Virus record (IMG/VR): IMGVR_UViG_3300020469_000033
Coordinates: 1-64,000 of that record
Length of the DNA stretch: 64,000 nt
Reading direction: 5' to 3' (one strand)
Origin: a virus
A program made the translations under genes and the position numbers. Each line of letters opens with the position of its first letter. The stretch's first letter is position 1. This document shows, piece after piece, positions 21,701 through 28,400 of this stretch. The notes under the pieces are model-generated. The model saw only the letters and a program-made list of their open reading frames with translations. It was not told the origin of the DNA and searched no databases.

Positions 21701-24568
21701 CAATCAATAGTTATTACTTCAGTTGGAACTACATCACATACTGTAACTGATGCTCCTTATAACGCATCAACTGGTGATGTTACTATAACAATAGCTAATC
21801 ATAATTTTAGTAATGGTGATTATATCAAATTAGATAATAATTCTCTAACTTATACTTGTGTATTGGATGGTGATACTGTTGAAAAATCATATCCAAGAGC
21901 TGGAATAGATTATCCAAATGGAAGATGGTTAGAAATTTCTAATGTAACTACAAATACGTTTGATATAAACATAGGTTCTTCCTCATATACAAACACACAT
22001 ACATTTGTATCGGCTACAAATGATGGATTAGAAAGACAAACTGGTACATTTACAATAAATGTAGGAGATGGTGGAAGTGCTTCTGGTTCGGTACACACAT
22101 TTGTATCTGCATCAACAAACGCTGTAAAACATCTACCTCAATCAGTTCACACATTCGTATCAGCATCAAATGGAGCAATTAAACATTTACCACAATCAGT
22201 TCACACATTTGTTAGAACTGAGCAAAATTCAGTAAGTGTTGTTCAACCTGCATTTGAATATGGTTCATTATTAACTGGTTCTGATATTCTAACTACATAT
22301 GGATTGATTACTGAAAGTGTACCATTTATACAAAATGAAGTTGTAGAATATATTTCTTCTTCGTGGATAGGATTTGATTATGATGATGTTAAGTGTAGAA
22401 GAGATGTTGGATTTATTGTAAATGGTGTAGCAGAAGATTTAAGATATGGAATCGTATCTCAATCAGTAGTAAACGCTAAGTTCTACTATCAATTCCCATC
22501 TGAAGCTAATGGAACTGGTTCTCAAGCTCAACAAACTATTGATGGTATCAATTACGCATCACAATTAACTGAACAAATCGTTAAAGGTGTAACATTTGAT
22601 TTCCCATCAGCTCAAATATCAGCATCAGTTGAATTAATTAGAAATAATAGAGAGTTTATTCAATCTGAATCAATTTCTTACCTAAGTTCTTCTTGGGAAG
22701 GGTTTGATTATGTAGAAGCAACTTGTATGAGAGATGTTGGACATATTTTAGATGCAGTATCTACTGATTTACTTTATGGTGGTAACCAAAGAAGTAAGAT
22801 TGCAGGAGAATACTACTACAAATATCCTTCATCAGCAACATCAACTCAATTAGAACCAACTACAACGGGTATTAAGTACGCGGGTGATGTGGCAAGTAAA
22901 TTAGTACAAAACGAAATATTCGTAACGGCATCGGCTGAGAGATTAGCTGGAAATAAAGTTCTTTTAGATAATAAAGAATTTATTCAGAATGAAGTAATCG
23001 CTTACATCTCATCTTCTTGGAGTACATTTGATTACAATGAAGATAAATGTAAGAGAGATACTGGATATATCTTAAATGGTGTAGCAACGGATTTCTTATA
23101 TGGTGGAAATGAAAGAGGTAGAGTAAATGGTGAGTACTATTACTTATACCCATCAGATGCAACTGTTAATTACCAAACTAATCCAAACGGACAATTAAAT
23201 CAAACAATTGATGGAATTAACTACTCTGCTAGATTGGCTGAAAAAGTATTAGAAAATACAATATTCGTTTCACCAACATCTGAAGTATCTGCATCGGCTG
23301 AATTACTAAGAAACAATAGAAGTTTCGTACAAAATGAAACTATCGAATTTATATCATCTTCTTGGAGTAATGTAACTTACAACGAAGATAAATGTAGAAG
23401 AGATACTGGATATATAATTGATGCAGCTGTAACTGATTTAGTTTACGGTGGAAATGAAAGAAGTAGAGTAGCTGGATTATACTATTGGAGATACCCATCA
23501 AGAGCAACTAAGGGTGGTACTCCATCAGAAGCTAATCAGTTAGACCCAACAATTGATGGAATTAGATTTGCTAATGGAACTTCACAAAATGTAGTTCAAA
23601 ACTTAGAATACATAAATCCATCAGCTGAAATTAAAAATGGTGTTCAGTTATTAAGAGATAACACAACATTTATACAAAAAGAAACAATCGCTTATCTAAG
23701 TTCGTCTTGGAGTGAGTTTGAATACAACGAAGTTAGTTGTAGTAGAGATTTAGGATACATCATAGATGCAGTAGCAACTGATTTAACATATGGTGGTAAT
23801 GCTAGAGCAGTACAAGCAGGTACATTCTACTACTATATTCCTTCAATCGCAACTACGGAACAAAAACCACAAACAACTGATGGTATTGATTTCTCAAAAG
23901 GGTTGGCTGAAAAGATAATCAAACAACAACAATTAGTATTCCCATTCTTATTAAATAAAAATGGAGCTAATGCACTTAGAGCGGAGAAAAAAGTATTACA
24001 AGGTAAGGCAATATCGTACACAAATGCGGCATTCCCTACTTTTGATTACAATGAAGAAAAATGTTATAGAGATACTGGATTTATTTTAGATGCTATCGCA
24101 ACTGATATCATCTATGGTGGTAATGAGAGAAGTATCAGAGCGGCTGAATCGTATTACAATGGAGTGTATGGAAGTGCAGCTGTTGTTATTAACGAACAAA
24201 AGAAAGAAACTGCAGAAACTAATAGATATTTAAGAACTCAATTCCAATTCGCTGCTAGACAAGCGCCTGTTGAAGAGTTTGGTTCTTTAATTATTACAAC
24301 TGGACATGATTTCTCTTACGCTGGTGCTGGTGTAACTTATAAAGCATTACCTCCTAACCAAGGTGGTGATGGTGTACCTGATCCTGATAAGGAAATTACT
24401 GAAATTGGTGGAGGTAGAGTATTCTTTACTTCTGGTAACGAACTTGGTGACTTTAGAATTGGTGGAGGTCTTGTTATTAAACAAGCTTCTGGTACATTAG
24501 AGGGTAGAACATTCTCTAAATCGTTATTCTCACTTGTAACACCATTCTCATTAGCACTGCAGGATTAA
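6773..24568 (+). CDS. Giant modular virion adhesion/structural protein, 5931 aa
   Basis: This single uninterrupted frame is 17.8 kb long. In order it shows: a short GSVELSGSLTI-type N-terminal segment; a right-handed beta-helix-like domain at about residues 100-380 (YVSSTSGDDTNDGRTP, then VSAGTYLEENPIELP), well known in marine T4-like phages; linker repeats; three helical repeats (about 613-943); a cupredoxin-like domain without metal ligands (about 1148-1290); and then alternating helical groups and beta blocks. In all there are 17 helical repeats with a CxRD...YGGN core and six blocks of four beta repeats with an FTCxxD core. The last 120 residues (GGGRVFFTSGNELGDFRIGG) match the C-terminal domain of cyanophage giant virion proteins. 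It is presumably a long fibre or surface-decorating protein of the baseplate. Exact attachment and ligand are unknown. Confidence 0.9.
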   Translation: MARLISRKQVEEIQDFIRDTSFAQGVSISGSLLVSQSFTLGSDPSEKSTITGSVELSGSLTIDGPLNVVGDQALELTSSVSLESLDSRLFGGIKPEDFGAMDATIYVSSTSGDDTNDGRTPQFPLRTVKRAAELATAGDDGRFGLPTGSLFTGFAIEVSAGTYLEENPIELPKNTTVWGAGLRVTKIVAKNENEDLFWVNSGCYLSEMTFAGLRVFPSVDNSRSGFAIAFAPNSFITTSPYVQNCSMISNQENSFLEAYEDIPAGGGGLNVDGNIIHPDSPLASMVLDAYTQIAPNGVGCQVVGRGFIQLVSFFTNFSAYSVKVLDGGQAVLLNSNTSFGDFGMYASGSRFITGSGGNLEAFNRVRDGYTIIIDTIEDGLTAIPEFVPNTNDGIKVTDELQQFSSNNSSDKVAEQAKSEYRLVSNIVSSGISNIPSLLAKSATRGYNTGSVWNVSFGNQITGSTSATSTELAIIEDRFDKVKETLEIGARATASYTLVDNIDGLVKVGNETPYITSDATTQTEVDIINRNYNSVLRIVEFGLDDTDNPLPPITSSNAGNIKITETPQFITDISSSAEVRNKISSSFATVYRILELGSDYAPSIIQSSSFENPSIDYQNGYNALLGNLSFIQEETIAYLSSSWSTFDYNETTCKRDLGYIVSGAAHDLLYGGNEESVLNGNFYYLYPSEATSSQKQQTLDAIRYAGGIAERVIGDVTYVEPSVNVINGYDLLTNNKLFIQNQVISYVSSSWRNFDYDEDKCKRDVGHIIDAVSTDLRYGGNERSRIAGEFYYLYPSTATTTQLLPTLDGIEWARDLSKKLVVKDTFVTASAIIQSTYDLIVENRSLIQEETVNFIDTQFPNLVYLRDKCKRDTGFIVDAVATDLYYGGNQKSVRAGLYYGEIPSKVNGDQLNETVDGISYAKSFIDKVIVNEIVEAPAVIDNTYSRVKVGNILPFSSSLVSGSETEKVKVSSSFGLVEDIIKQGEDSLLAAIAGNTPNLEWTLEEPKLVSSTTLITSSITASNSELSSISQSFEIVTTIIESGSSITSDIVVGFAPNGLPISQVGIPKNSYGDNLITTTIGTTLPNDIVEVSNVKDGIKFNNNSQYTSSISASTPISSEISESFRTVIDIVEYGISGSKEISGSANSSSYFEVVSLPNDSTAFYINDNQLKYFDGREGWRLGGEDTGSFLGSKKDPTLTLVRNEMYTFSVNDLGFEDININAPFLIKTKRTAGTTYDVYESIGLINNGITFGTITFTPLVDTPDTLFYVNPTNVSASGVINIVDSLPLSSEQEFVYVPTKGEFEKVVNTKNNIKVTDGVQYTSSLDASVSDRNIVSGGFSTVVGILKSGIDSYTPTTATYNPADGEFVMTISQHDLDVNDRIYLRPESFVFTCDMDGNRTEHKLPSVGQPAYNKQLTINSITDNTISVNVGKSGPNIEFNPTNASYDPLTGNFVATVGKHTLSVGEGIILSPEAFAFTCDMDNDQAVKSYPRVGIDPFAVRSIPITSVTDTTMTFNVGASGPNKYFTPTSASYNALTGDMIVTVGQHGLGVGRSVVLKDESFAFTCDQDSDATTHSYPRPGSDPYAGKSIEIKSVGNTQHTPTDAPYNASTGIVTLTIAGHGFSNGDYVKVDNGALIYTCVLDGNTVQKSYPRAGYDYPSGRWLEISNVTTNTFDINIGASSYKSAHTFVSATTGGIRRQTGTFTINVGDGGTASNSLHTFVSASSNAVKHEPQSVHTFVSASRKAIKHLPQSVHTFVRTNKDSVSTLPILTKNIEGLVKRSDATQFTSSLVGSETLISKLSSSFETVLDIIEFGTGSTPTTATYDPADGDFVMTIPNHKFRKTDSIYLKPESFTFTCEMDDNKTEHKLPSVGQPAYNTKLGIKSVTNNTVTVNVGKSGPNVQFNPTNASYDPATGEFVITTGTHTLSVGEGIILDTESFAFTCDMDNDQSVKSYPRLGIDPYAGRSMIITDVTNNTMTVNVGISGPNKYFTPSDVNYNALTGEMVLTVGQHGLGVSRSVVLENESFAFTCDQDGDSTTHSYPRSGSDPYAEQSIKIISVGTTSHTPTNAPYNPTTGIVTLTISNHGFSNNDYIKVDDGALTYTCVLDGNTTQKSYPRAGYDSPSGRWLQISNVTTNTFDINIGSSSYTGAHTFVSATTNGIKRQDGTFTINVGDGGSASGSIHTFVSASTNAVKHEPQSVHTFVSASYGAVKHLPQSVHTFVRTINDSVTVIPPQIDNTEEAIAVTTETQFTTSSISASAADIEFISGAFDIVTKIIEFGSGSYESSSLYGSEVTASSTVAAYNLLKSNIDFIKEETIAYLSSSWSTASYDEDKCMRDVAGIVSGAAEDLIHNVYSASIFNGKFYLEYPSQAQGSQLSQTIDGIRYASRVAQKIASNVTFSNPVQDRLDTQTIINNNKEFIKEEGIAFLSASWSDFDYPEETCKRDIVHILDASITDIVYGGNERTINAGIFYYKFPSEATGSQLFPTLDGIEYAGEVAQKVVSGAVFTPLSSDKVNAYNLVLENRDLIQNEVIEYVSSSWNAADYDDVKCKRDTGYIIDAAITDLLYGGNERSIIAGDFYYKYPSQAQGSQLDQTVDGIVHAQRLSDKVMSNTILVNPSVEREGLYQTIEQNRELVQAEVIAYISSSWVGFDYDEAKCSRDVGHILDAVSTDLRYGGNERSVIAGEYYYLYPSEATSVQKTQTIDGIVHAANLVQKLIQNVVLVQPSETKLSIWNTIRDNRTLIQKEVTEYIDYTFPFFTYNREKCRRDVGHILDGVATDFLWGGNQRSIKSGEFYYLFPSEATTVQKVETIEGIVYAKNLVRDIITQKTFTPTTATYDPSNGDFVVTISKHGLDVGDEICIRPESFVFTCTMDNNRTEHKLPSIGQPAYNNKLKVKSVTEDTITVDVGKSGPNVEFTPSSASYDPATGEFVITTGNHSLSIGEGIVLDTGSFAFTCDMDNNQSVKSYPRFGIDPFAGRSMIITDVTDTTMTVNVGVSAPNKLFTPTDVDYNALSGDMVVTVGQHGLGVGRSVVLENESFAFTCDQDGDTSVHSYPRLGSDPYAEQSIVINSVGTTSHTITNAPYDASTGDVTITITGHGFSNGDYIKLSDNSLTYTCILDGNSVEKSYPRPGYDYPSGRWLEISNVTTNTFDINIGSSSYTSAHTFVSATTNGLERQTGTFTINVGDGGSASGSIHTFVSASINAVKHLPQSVHTFVSASNGAVKHLPQAGHTFVRTQNNSISVLSQLITKTPSKVSNSDGNIKVTSFNSVSSSIALSGSYQTEVSESYDIVTGIIKTGIESFTPKTATYDPANGDFLMTVPKHNLHSGDSIYLKPESFVFTCDMDGNRTEHKLPSIGQPAYDNRLTIKSTTSDTITVNVGKSGPNVEYNPSTASYDPATGEFVVTVASHSLSIGEGVVMSPESFAFTCDMDNDQSVKSYPRVGIDPYSVRSLPLTAVTDTTMTFNVGVSGPNKYFTPVSASYNSLSGDMTLTVTESFGLGVGRSVVLENESFAFTCDMDSNVTTHSYPRSGSDPYAEQSIKITSVGTTSHSVTDAPYDSATGDVTITIANHNFNNGDYIKLDDNSLTYTCVLDKNITTKSYPRPNYDYPSGRWLEISNVTTNTFDINIGSSPYVGSHTFVSATTNGLKRQDGTFTINVGDGGSASGSLHTFVSASNRAVKHEPQSVHTFVSASNGALKHLPQSAHTFIRTQRDSVSTLPILTENIEGLIKINDTSQFTSSLSGSEVESAFVTRSVGFINDIIRFGTDDTPFALAKWFDDTLDTPQQLTTGSYVTASGTYVTDTEFGIVSSSFGEIINIIENGTGSFTPTTATYDPSNGNFVVTIPNHTLDIGDEIYIRPESFTFTCTMDGNRTEHKLPSVGQPAYTNKLEITAKTTDTITVNVGASDPDIEWTPTNATYDPANGDFVITTGTHTLSVGEGIVLSTGSFAFTCDMDNNQSTKSYPRFGIDPFAGRSMKLTSVTSNTMTVNVGISGPNKYFTPTTASYDALSGDMTLTVTESFGLGVGRSVVLENESFAFTCDQDGDATTHSYPRSGSDPYAEQSIVITSVGTTSHTPTNAPYNSVTGVVTLTIANHGFSNGDYVKVADNALTYTCVLDDNTTTKSYPRPGYDYPSGRWLEISNVTTNTFNINIGASSYIGEHKFISAAANGIERQTGTFTINVGDGGSASGSLHTFVSASANAVKHEPQSLHTFVSASKGAVKHLPQAGHTFVRTENNSISILPKLVTNAENNIKVTSANQFTSSIVGSSIEINKVNTSVGIIENILQNGLGVKPNVVKNNSDVDNLIKVTDAVQFTSESFGDRLQQRLISSSIAIVTNIVKNGTGSLPTVVEYGAPSESPTTIAAYNLLKENIGFIQSESIAYLSSSWSTASYDESKCSRDIGGIISGAAEDMLYNANSASIFNGKFYYDFPSQAQGAQLQQTLDGINYAGRLAESIVRGYTFQTASAVVSGSYELIRNNREFIQNETIEFLSSSWDGFTYNEITCKRDITHIIDAVSTDLLYGGNERSVNAGDYYYRFPSAAISGGVPNENRQKDPTVTAIDYVQNIVTEIVSGAVFQTASNEVEFVYDTIRENREFLQAETVAFVNAKYPNFEYNELSCSRDTGFIIDAVATDLRYGGNQRALTAGEFYYRFPSEATGNQLDETTDALIYTKDLIEKLVNKETLFVQTGSLNTDNGIKVTSFSPATGSSITDVTIFNTISSSFAIVSDAIANGKADSTPTNATYDPSNGEFVLTIESHSYTEGEGIYLSPESFTFTCDMDNNKTEDKLPSVGQPAYNNELEILSKTNNTITVNVGASGPNVEFNPTTASYDPATGEFVMTVESHSLSIGEGIILDIESFAFTCDMDNNQSVKSYPRVGIDPFAGRSMKITDITDTTMTVNVGISGPNKFFTPSDVDYNALSGDMIVTVGQHGIGVGRSVVLENESFAFTCDQDGDTSVHSYPRSGSDPYAEQSIVITSVGTTSHTVTDAPYNASTGDVTITIANHNFSNGDYIKLDNNSLTYTCVLDGDTVEKSYPRAGIDYPNGRWLEISNVTTNTFDINIGSSSYTNTHTFVSATNDGLERQTGTFTINVGDGGSASGSVHTFVSASTNAVKHLPQSVHTFVSASNGAIKHLPQSVHTFVRTEQNSVSVVQPAFEYGSLLTGSDILTTYGLITESVPFIQNEVVEYISSSWIGFDYDDVKCRRDVGFIVNGVAEDLRYGIVSQSVVNAKFYYQFPSEANGTGSQAQQTIDGINYASQLTEQIVKGVTFDFPSAQISASVELIRNNREFIQSESISYLSSSWEGFDYVEATCMRDVGHILDAVSTDLLYGGNQRSKIAGEYYYKYPSSATSTQLEPTTTGIKYAGDVASKLVQNEIFVTASAERLAGNKVLLDNKEFIQNEVIAYISSSWSTFDYNEDKCKRDTGYILNGVATDFLYGGNERGRVNGEYYYLYPSDATVNYQTNPNGQLNQTIDGINYSARLAEKVLENTIFVSPTSEVSASAELLRNNRSFVQNETIEFISSSWSNVTYNEDKCRRDTGYIIDAAVTDLVYGGNERSRVAGLYYWRYPSRATKGGTPSEANQLDPTIDGIRFANGTSQNVVQNLEYINPSAEIKNGVQLLRDNTTFIQKETIAYLSSSWSEFEYNEVSCSRDLGYIIDAVATDLTYGGNARAVQAGTFYYYIPSIATTEQKPQTTDGIDFSKGLAEKIIKQQQLVFPFLLNKNGANALRAEKKVLQGKAISYTNAAFPTFDYNEEKCYRDTGFILDAIATDIIYGGNERSIRAAESYYNGVYGSAAVVINEQKKETAETNRYLRTQFQFAARQAPVEEFGSLIITTGHDFSYAGAGVTYKALPPNQGGDGVPDPDKEITEIGGGRVFFTSGNELGDFRIGGGLVIKQASGTLEGRTFSKSLFSLVTPFSLALQD
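7075..7910 (+). other. Beta-helix-like domain of giant protein
   Basis: Residues about 100-380 contain ISV-type short strands with the opening YVSSTSGDDTNDGRTPQFP, the turn AGTYLEENPIELPKNTTVWG and a Gly/Asn-rich ladder. This is the pectate-lyase-like solenoid that marine T4-like phages carry in tail-spike-like proteins. No enzymatic residues can be named from sequence. Confidence 0.7.
8610..9590 (+). repeat. Helical CxRD/YGGN repeats, group 1 (3 copies)
   Basis: Three copies of about 95-110 residues share a helix (FIQEETIAYLSSSW), an acidic turn, CKRDxGxIxDA, DLxYGGN and a closing FYYLYPS..QxxTxDGI segment. Copies differ at many residues and at synonymous sites, so they are old duplications. 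Confidence 0.9.
10826..13470 (+). repeat. FTCxxD beta blocks 1 and 2
   Basis: Two tandem blocks of about 415 residues, joined by a short linker. Each has four beta repeats with cores (F/Y)TCxxD followed by YPR or KLPSVGQPAY and a NVGxSGPN-like end, then three HTFVSA/HTFVRT tails separated by AVKHxPQS. Confidence 0.9.
13655..15255 (+). repeat. Helical CxRD/YGGN repeats, group 2 (5 copies)
   Basis: Five consecutive copies of the helical repeat. The first lacks YGGN and has LIHNVYSASIF in its place, like the first copies of groups 3 and 4, which suggests that this variant marks the N-terminal cap of a group. Confidence 0.9.
15265..16510 (+). repeat. FTCxxD beta block 3
   Basis: One four-repeat block directly fused to the end of helical group 2 without the linker sequence that precedes the other blocks. 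It ends with HTFVSA tails and an HTFVRT close. Confidence 0.9.
16687..19510 (+). repeat. FTCxxD beta blocks 4 and 5
   Basis: Two blocks that share a one-residue-longer variant in their third repeat (LTVTESFGLGVGRS in place of VTVGQHGLGVGRS). The shared variant indicates that one of the two arose by duplication of the other after the remaining blocks had separated. Confidence 0.9.
19860..20835 (+). repeat. Helical CxRD/YGGN repeats, group 3 (3 copies)
   Basis: Three copies; the first again lacks YGGN (MLYNANSASIFNGKFY), the second has an insertion after its FYYRFPS-like segment (AISGGVPNENRQKDP). Confidence 0.9.
20996..22250 (+). repeat. FTCxxD beta block 6
   Basis: The last four-repeat block. 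It has the shorter VTVGQHGIGVGRS form and passes straight into helical group 4. Confidence 0.9.
22255..24175 (+). repeat. Helical CxRD/YGGN repeats, group 4 (6 copies)
   Basis: The longest helical run, six copies ending just before the C-terminal domain. The first copy has DLRYGIVSQSV in place of YGGN; the last has an altered first helix (LRAEKKVLQGKAISY). Confidence 0.9.
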
Positions 24569-24596
24569 TAAAAAAAAGTGAATAAAAATAAAAGAA

Positions 24597-24609
24597 ATAT
24601 TTATATAGG
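24597..24609 (+). promoter_or_regulatory. Putative promoter-like element
   Basis: ATATTTATATAGG lies only a few bases before the ATG at 24612. It matches the recurring motif; if it is a promoter element the transcript would be almost leaderless, so a translation-initiation role is also possible. Confidence 0.3.
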
Positions 24610-24611
24610 AT

Positions 24612-25472
24612 ATGGCAGAAGAATTAATACCACTAAACGCATTTAAATCCGTACTTACCACTTTGACAGGTGATGATGATGTAGTATATTCAGCTCCAAA
24701 AGGAGTTTCTACTATTTTATTATCTGCTCAAATAACGAATACTGGAACTACAGATGAACCCGTTACTATTAGTATAACAAGTAATAGGGATTTGCCAGTT
24801 CCACAAGTAGATTCAATAAGTAATTCGGGTAGTTTTTTAAGCGCATCCGCACTTATAGCTAAAAATCAAACATTTTTAGAAAAAGAATCAGCGGCATACA
24901 CAAATTTTCAAAACAATTTAACACAAATTCCATTTAGTTTTACATCTTCTTTCTTTGAAGGATATGTTAGAACTGCTGTGGATGGTGTTGAGGCGGATTT
25001 AATCGAAGGAGGAACACTTCAGAGTAAAAAAGCAGCTCTTTCTTATTATAATAAGAACGGAGAAATCTTAATACCTAATGATTATTATACAGCATCTTAT
25101 CAATCGATAGATTACGCTAATTTATTAGTACAACAAATACTTATTAATGAATCTGTAACGGGTTCAATTGATATACCTAGATTATATCAAGATAGTGTTA
25201 CACAATCTTTTGATAATACATTAATAGCAGAATCAGGTTCAATCAGTGCTTCAGTTAATTTGTTTGATGCAATATCTGATACCATATCAAATCCAACGAG
25301 AGTTGAACAAGAACCCGTTGATTTAATTACAAATGTAACGATACCTGCTGGAGATTCATTATCACCGATTGTGGCGGGTAAATTAGTATTAGAACAACAA
25401 TTTTCACTAATTGTATCAGGTTCTACCGATTTAACGGTAATTCTATCGATACTTGAAAGTGCAAACGAATAA
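24612..25472 (+). CDS. Small beta virion protein with inserted helical repeat
   Basis: The product has 286 residues. The N-terminal 60 residues (VVYSAPKGVSTILLSAQITN) and the C-terminal 60 (VTIPAGDSLSPIVAGKLVLE, then DLTVILSILES) together match the 110-residue protein encoded at 38044-38376, with the same strand order. Between them, residues about 75-200, sits a degenerate copy of the helical repeat found in the preceding giant protein (LIAKNQTFLEKESAAY, then DGVEADLIEGGTLQSKKA), lacking the CxRD cysteine. So it looks like a domain insertion into a small beta fold. Its place between two giant genes suggests a fibre-associated or adaptor protein. Confidence 0.75.
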   Translation: MAEELIPLNAFKSVLTTLTGDDDVVYSAPKGVSTILLSAQITNTGTTDEPVTISITSNRDLPVPQVDSISNSGSFLSASALIAKNQTFLEKESAAYTNFQNNLTQIPFSFTSSFFEGYVRTAVDGVEADLIEGGTLQSKKAALSYYNKNGEILIPNDYYTASYQSIDYANLLVQQILINESVTGSIDIPRLYQDSVTQSFDNTLIAESGSISASVNLFDAISDTISNPTRVEQEPVDLITNVTIPAGDSLSPIVAGKLVLEQQFSLIVSGSTDLTVILSILESANE

Positions 25473-25495
25473 TTATATATTAAGAACACAAATAA

Positions 25496-28400
25496 ATGAG
25501 CCAATTATTAAGCGGAAAGGTTAAAGTAATAAGGCCCTCCGATGTATCGGAGAATAGATATGAATATCTAAGGCTGAATGAGGCTGAACCAAACTTAGGT
25601 GTACCTGAGAGTGGTTCACTTTCTTCTGGTTCTATTGCTCTTGTTGCTTCTGATGCTGATGGTAATCGTTTATTTGTTACAACACTTCAATTAGAGCAAG
25701 TTACTGGTTCATTTAGTGGTTCATTTAGTGGAGATGGTTCTGAATTAAATAACCTTCCAGAAGCAGTAAGATTATTATCAGGTTCTGCATCAGCATCAAT
25801 TTCACCAAATACTGGATTCTTAGTAAATGTATCATCATCATTTGATGGTGATGTAGATGTAGATGGTGATGTAAGAGTTACTGGTGATTTAATTGTTGAT
25901 AATCGTATTGTAGCTAGAGAATTAATTGTAGAAATTATTTCCTCTTCAGTTATTTTTTCATCTGGTTCAAATATCTTTGGTGATGAACTTACTGATAAGC
26001 AAGAATTTACAGGTTCAGTTGGAATTACTGGTTCATTAGAAATAAATGGTGATACAAATGTTACTGGAGGATTTAGTGTAGAAGGAACATCATCTTTATC
26101 AGATACTATAATAGTAGGAATAACTGAATTAAGTGGTTCTACATTCGCAAGTGGAACTATTGAATTAAATAGTGGTTCATTCTTTAGTGGTAGTGGTGAG
26201 GGATTATTTAACATTCCAAAATCAGCACTAGCACCTGATGCATTAGTTACTCCAATCATAGCAACTGGTTCAGTAAGTGCATCTGTTGATGATTCTGGAT
26301 TCTTTAGAGTATTTGGTAGTAGTTCAGTAACAACTGAATTAAGTGGTTCACTTTTAGTTAGTGGAAATATAGAATTAAATAGTGGTTCTTCATTTAGTGG
26401 TAGTGGTGAAAATCTTTTTAACATTCCAAGAACTGCACTTACCGATGATGCATTTGATTCATCAAGAATCGTAACAGGTTCAGTAACCGCATCTTTAGAC
26501 CCATCTGGAGTTTTTAAGGTAGAATCAACTGGTTCAGTAAAATCTGAATTTAGTGGTTCAATATTTGTAAGTGGAGCAGTTCAACTTAATAGTGGTAGTA
26601 TATTTAGTGGTAGTGGTGCTAATCTTTTCGATATTCCTCGTTCAGCACTTACCGAAGATGCATTAGAAACGAATTTAATTATTAGTGGTTCAGTAACTGC
26701 TTCCGTATCACCTGATACTGGTTTTGTAGTAAACTCATTAGATAGTGGTTCTACATTTACAGGTTCAATATTTTTAAGTAGTGGTTCATTTATTTCTGGT
26801 AGTGGTGAAAAATTATTTAATGTACCATTAGCAGCACTTTCAGATGATGCTCAAGACGCTGTTGAAGCAGTTCTTGCTTTTGAAGCTGGTTTATTAGCAA
26901 CTGGTAGTGTAACTGCATCGGTTTCTGATGCTGATGGATTTGTTGTAAAATCCGAAGCTAGTGGTTCAACATTTAGTGGTAGTTTAAGATTAAGTAGTGG
27001 TAGTATATTTAGTGGTAGTGGTGCAGAGTTATTTGATATACCAAAATCAGCACTTACTGAAGATGCACTTATTACAAATAATATTAGAAGTGGTTCAGTA
27101 ACCGCATCAGTTTCTCCAAACTTTGGATTAGTTGTAGAATCAGAATTAAGTGGTTCTACTTTTACAGGTTCTGTATTTTTAAGTAGTGGTTCATTCTTTA
27201 GTGGTAGTGGTGAACAATTATTCAATATACCAAGAACTGCATTAACGGATGATGCACTTATTTCGAACTTAATATCTACTGGTTCAGTAACCGCATCGGT
27301 TTCAACTGATGGTTTCTTTAGAGTACAATCAACGGCTTCAGTAACAACTGAATTAAGTGGTTCGGTATTTGTTAGTGGTGCAGTTCAATTAAATAGTGGT
27401 TCAAAATATAGTGGTAGTGGTGAAGATTTATTTGATATACCATTCTCAGCACTTTCTAATGATGCACAAGAATCAATTGAAGCGTTAGTATCGAGAGAAG
27501 CAGTTTTTATTGGAACTGGTAGTGTAACTGCTTCAACTGATGATAATGTATTTAGAGTAACCTCAATAGATAGTGGTTCTATATTTAGTGGTAGTGTTCA
27601 ATTAAGTAGTGGTAGTGTATTTAGTGGTAGTGGTGCGGAATTATTTGATATACCAAAATCTGCGTTAGTTGAAGATGCACTAATTTCTAATTTAATCACA
27701 ACTGGTTCAGTAACCGCATCGGTTTTACCCGATGGTACATTTAAAGTATTCGGAACAGGTTCAGTAAAATCTGAATTTAGTGGTAGTGTTTCTATAACAG
27801 AAACATTAGATGTTCCAAAAATTATAGCTGATGAAATTACTGGTTCATTTAGTGGTTCATTTAGTGGTGATGGTTCGGATTTAAATAATATCCCTCAATC
27901 AGCACTTTCTGAAGATGCTGTTAGAATTGCTAGTGGTTCAGCAACCGCATCTATTTCACCTAACTTAGGATTTGTAGTAAATACATCAGCTTCTATACAA
28001 GGTGATTTAACAATTGATAATGATTTAACTGTTGTTGGTAGAATTACAGCTAACGAAATATTTACTGATTTTATTTCATCATCAATAATTTATTCTTCTG
28101 GTTCAAATATATTTGGTGATAATACTGGAAGTGATAAACAAACATTATTTGGTGATACTTCTATATTTGGTAATTTAACATCAAGTAAATTTATAAGTTC
28201 CAGTGGATTTGTTGGGGATGGTAGTGGATTATTTAATATTCCACAATCAGCACTTTCAGAGGATGCACCATTAATATCAAGTGGTTCAGTAACCGCATCA
28301 GTTTCTCCAAACTTTGGATTTGTAGTAAAATCTGTTGAAAGTGGTTCAATATTTAGTGGCTCTTTATTTGTAAGTGGAAATGTACAACTTGATGTTAGTT

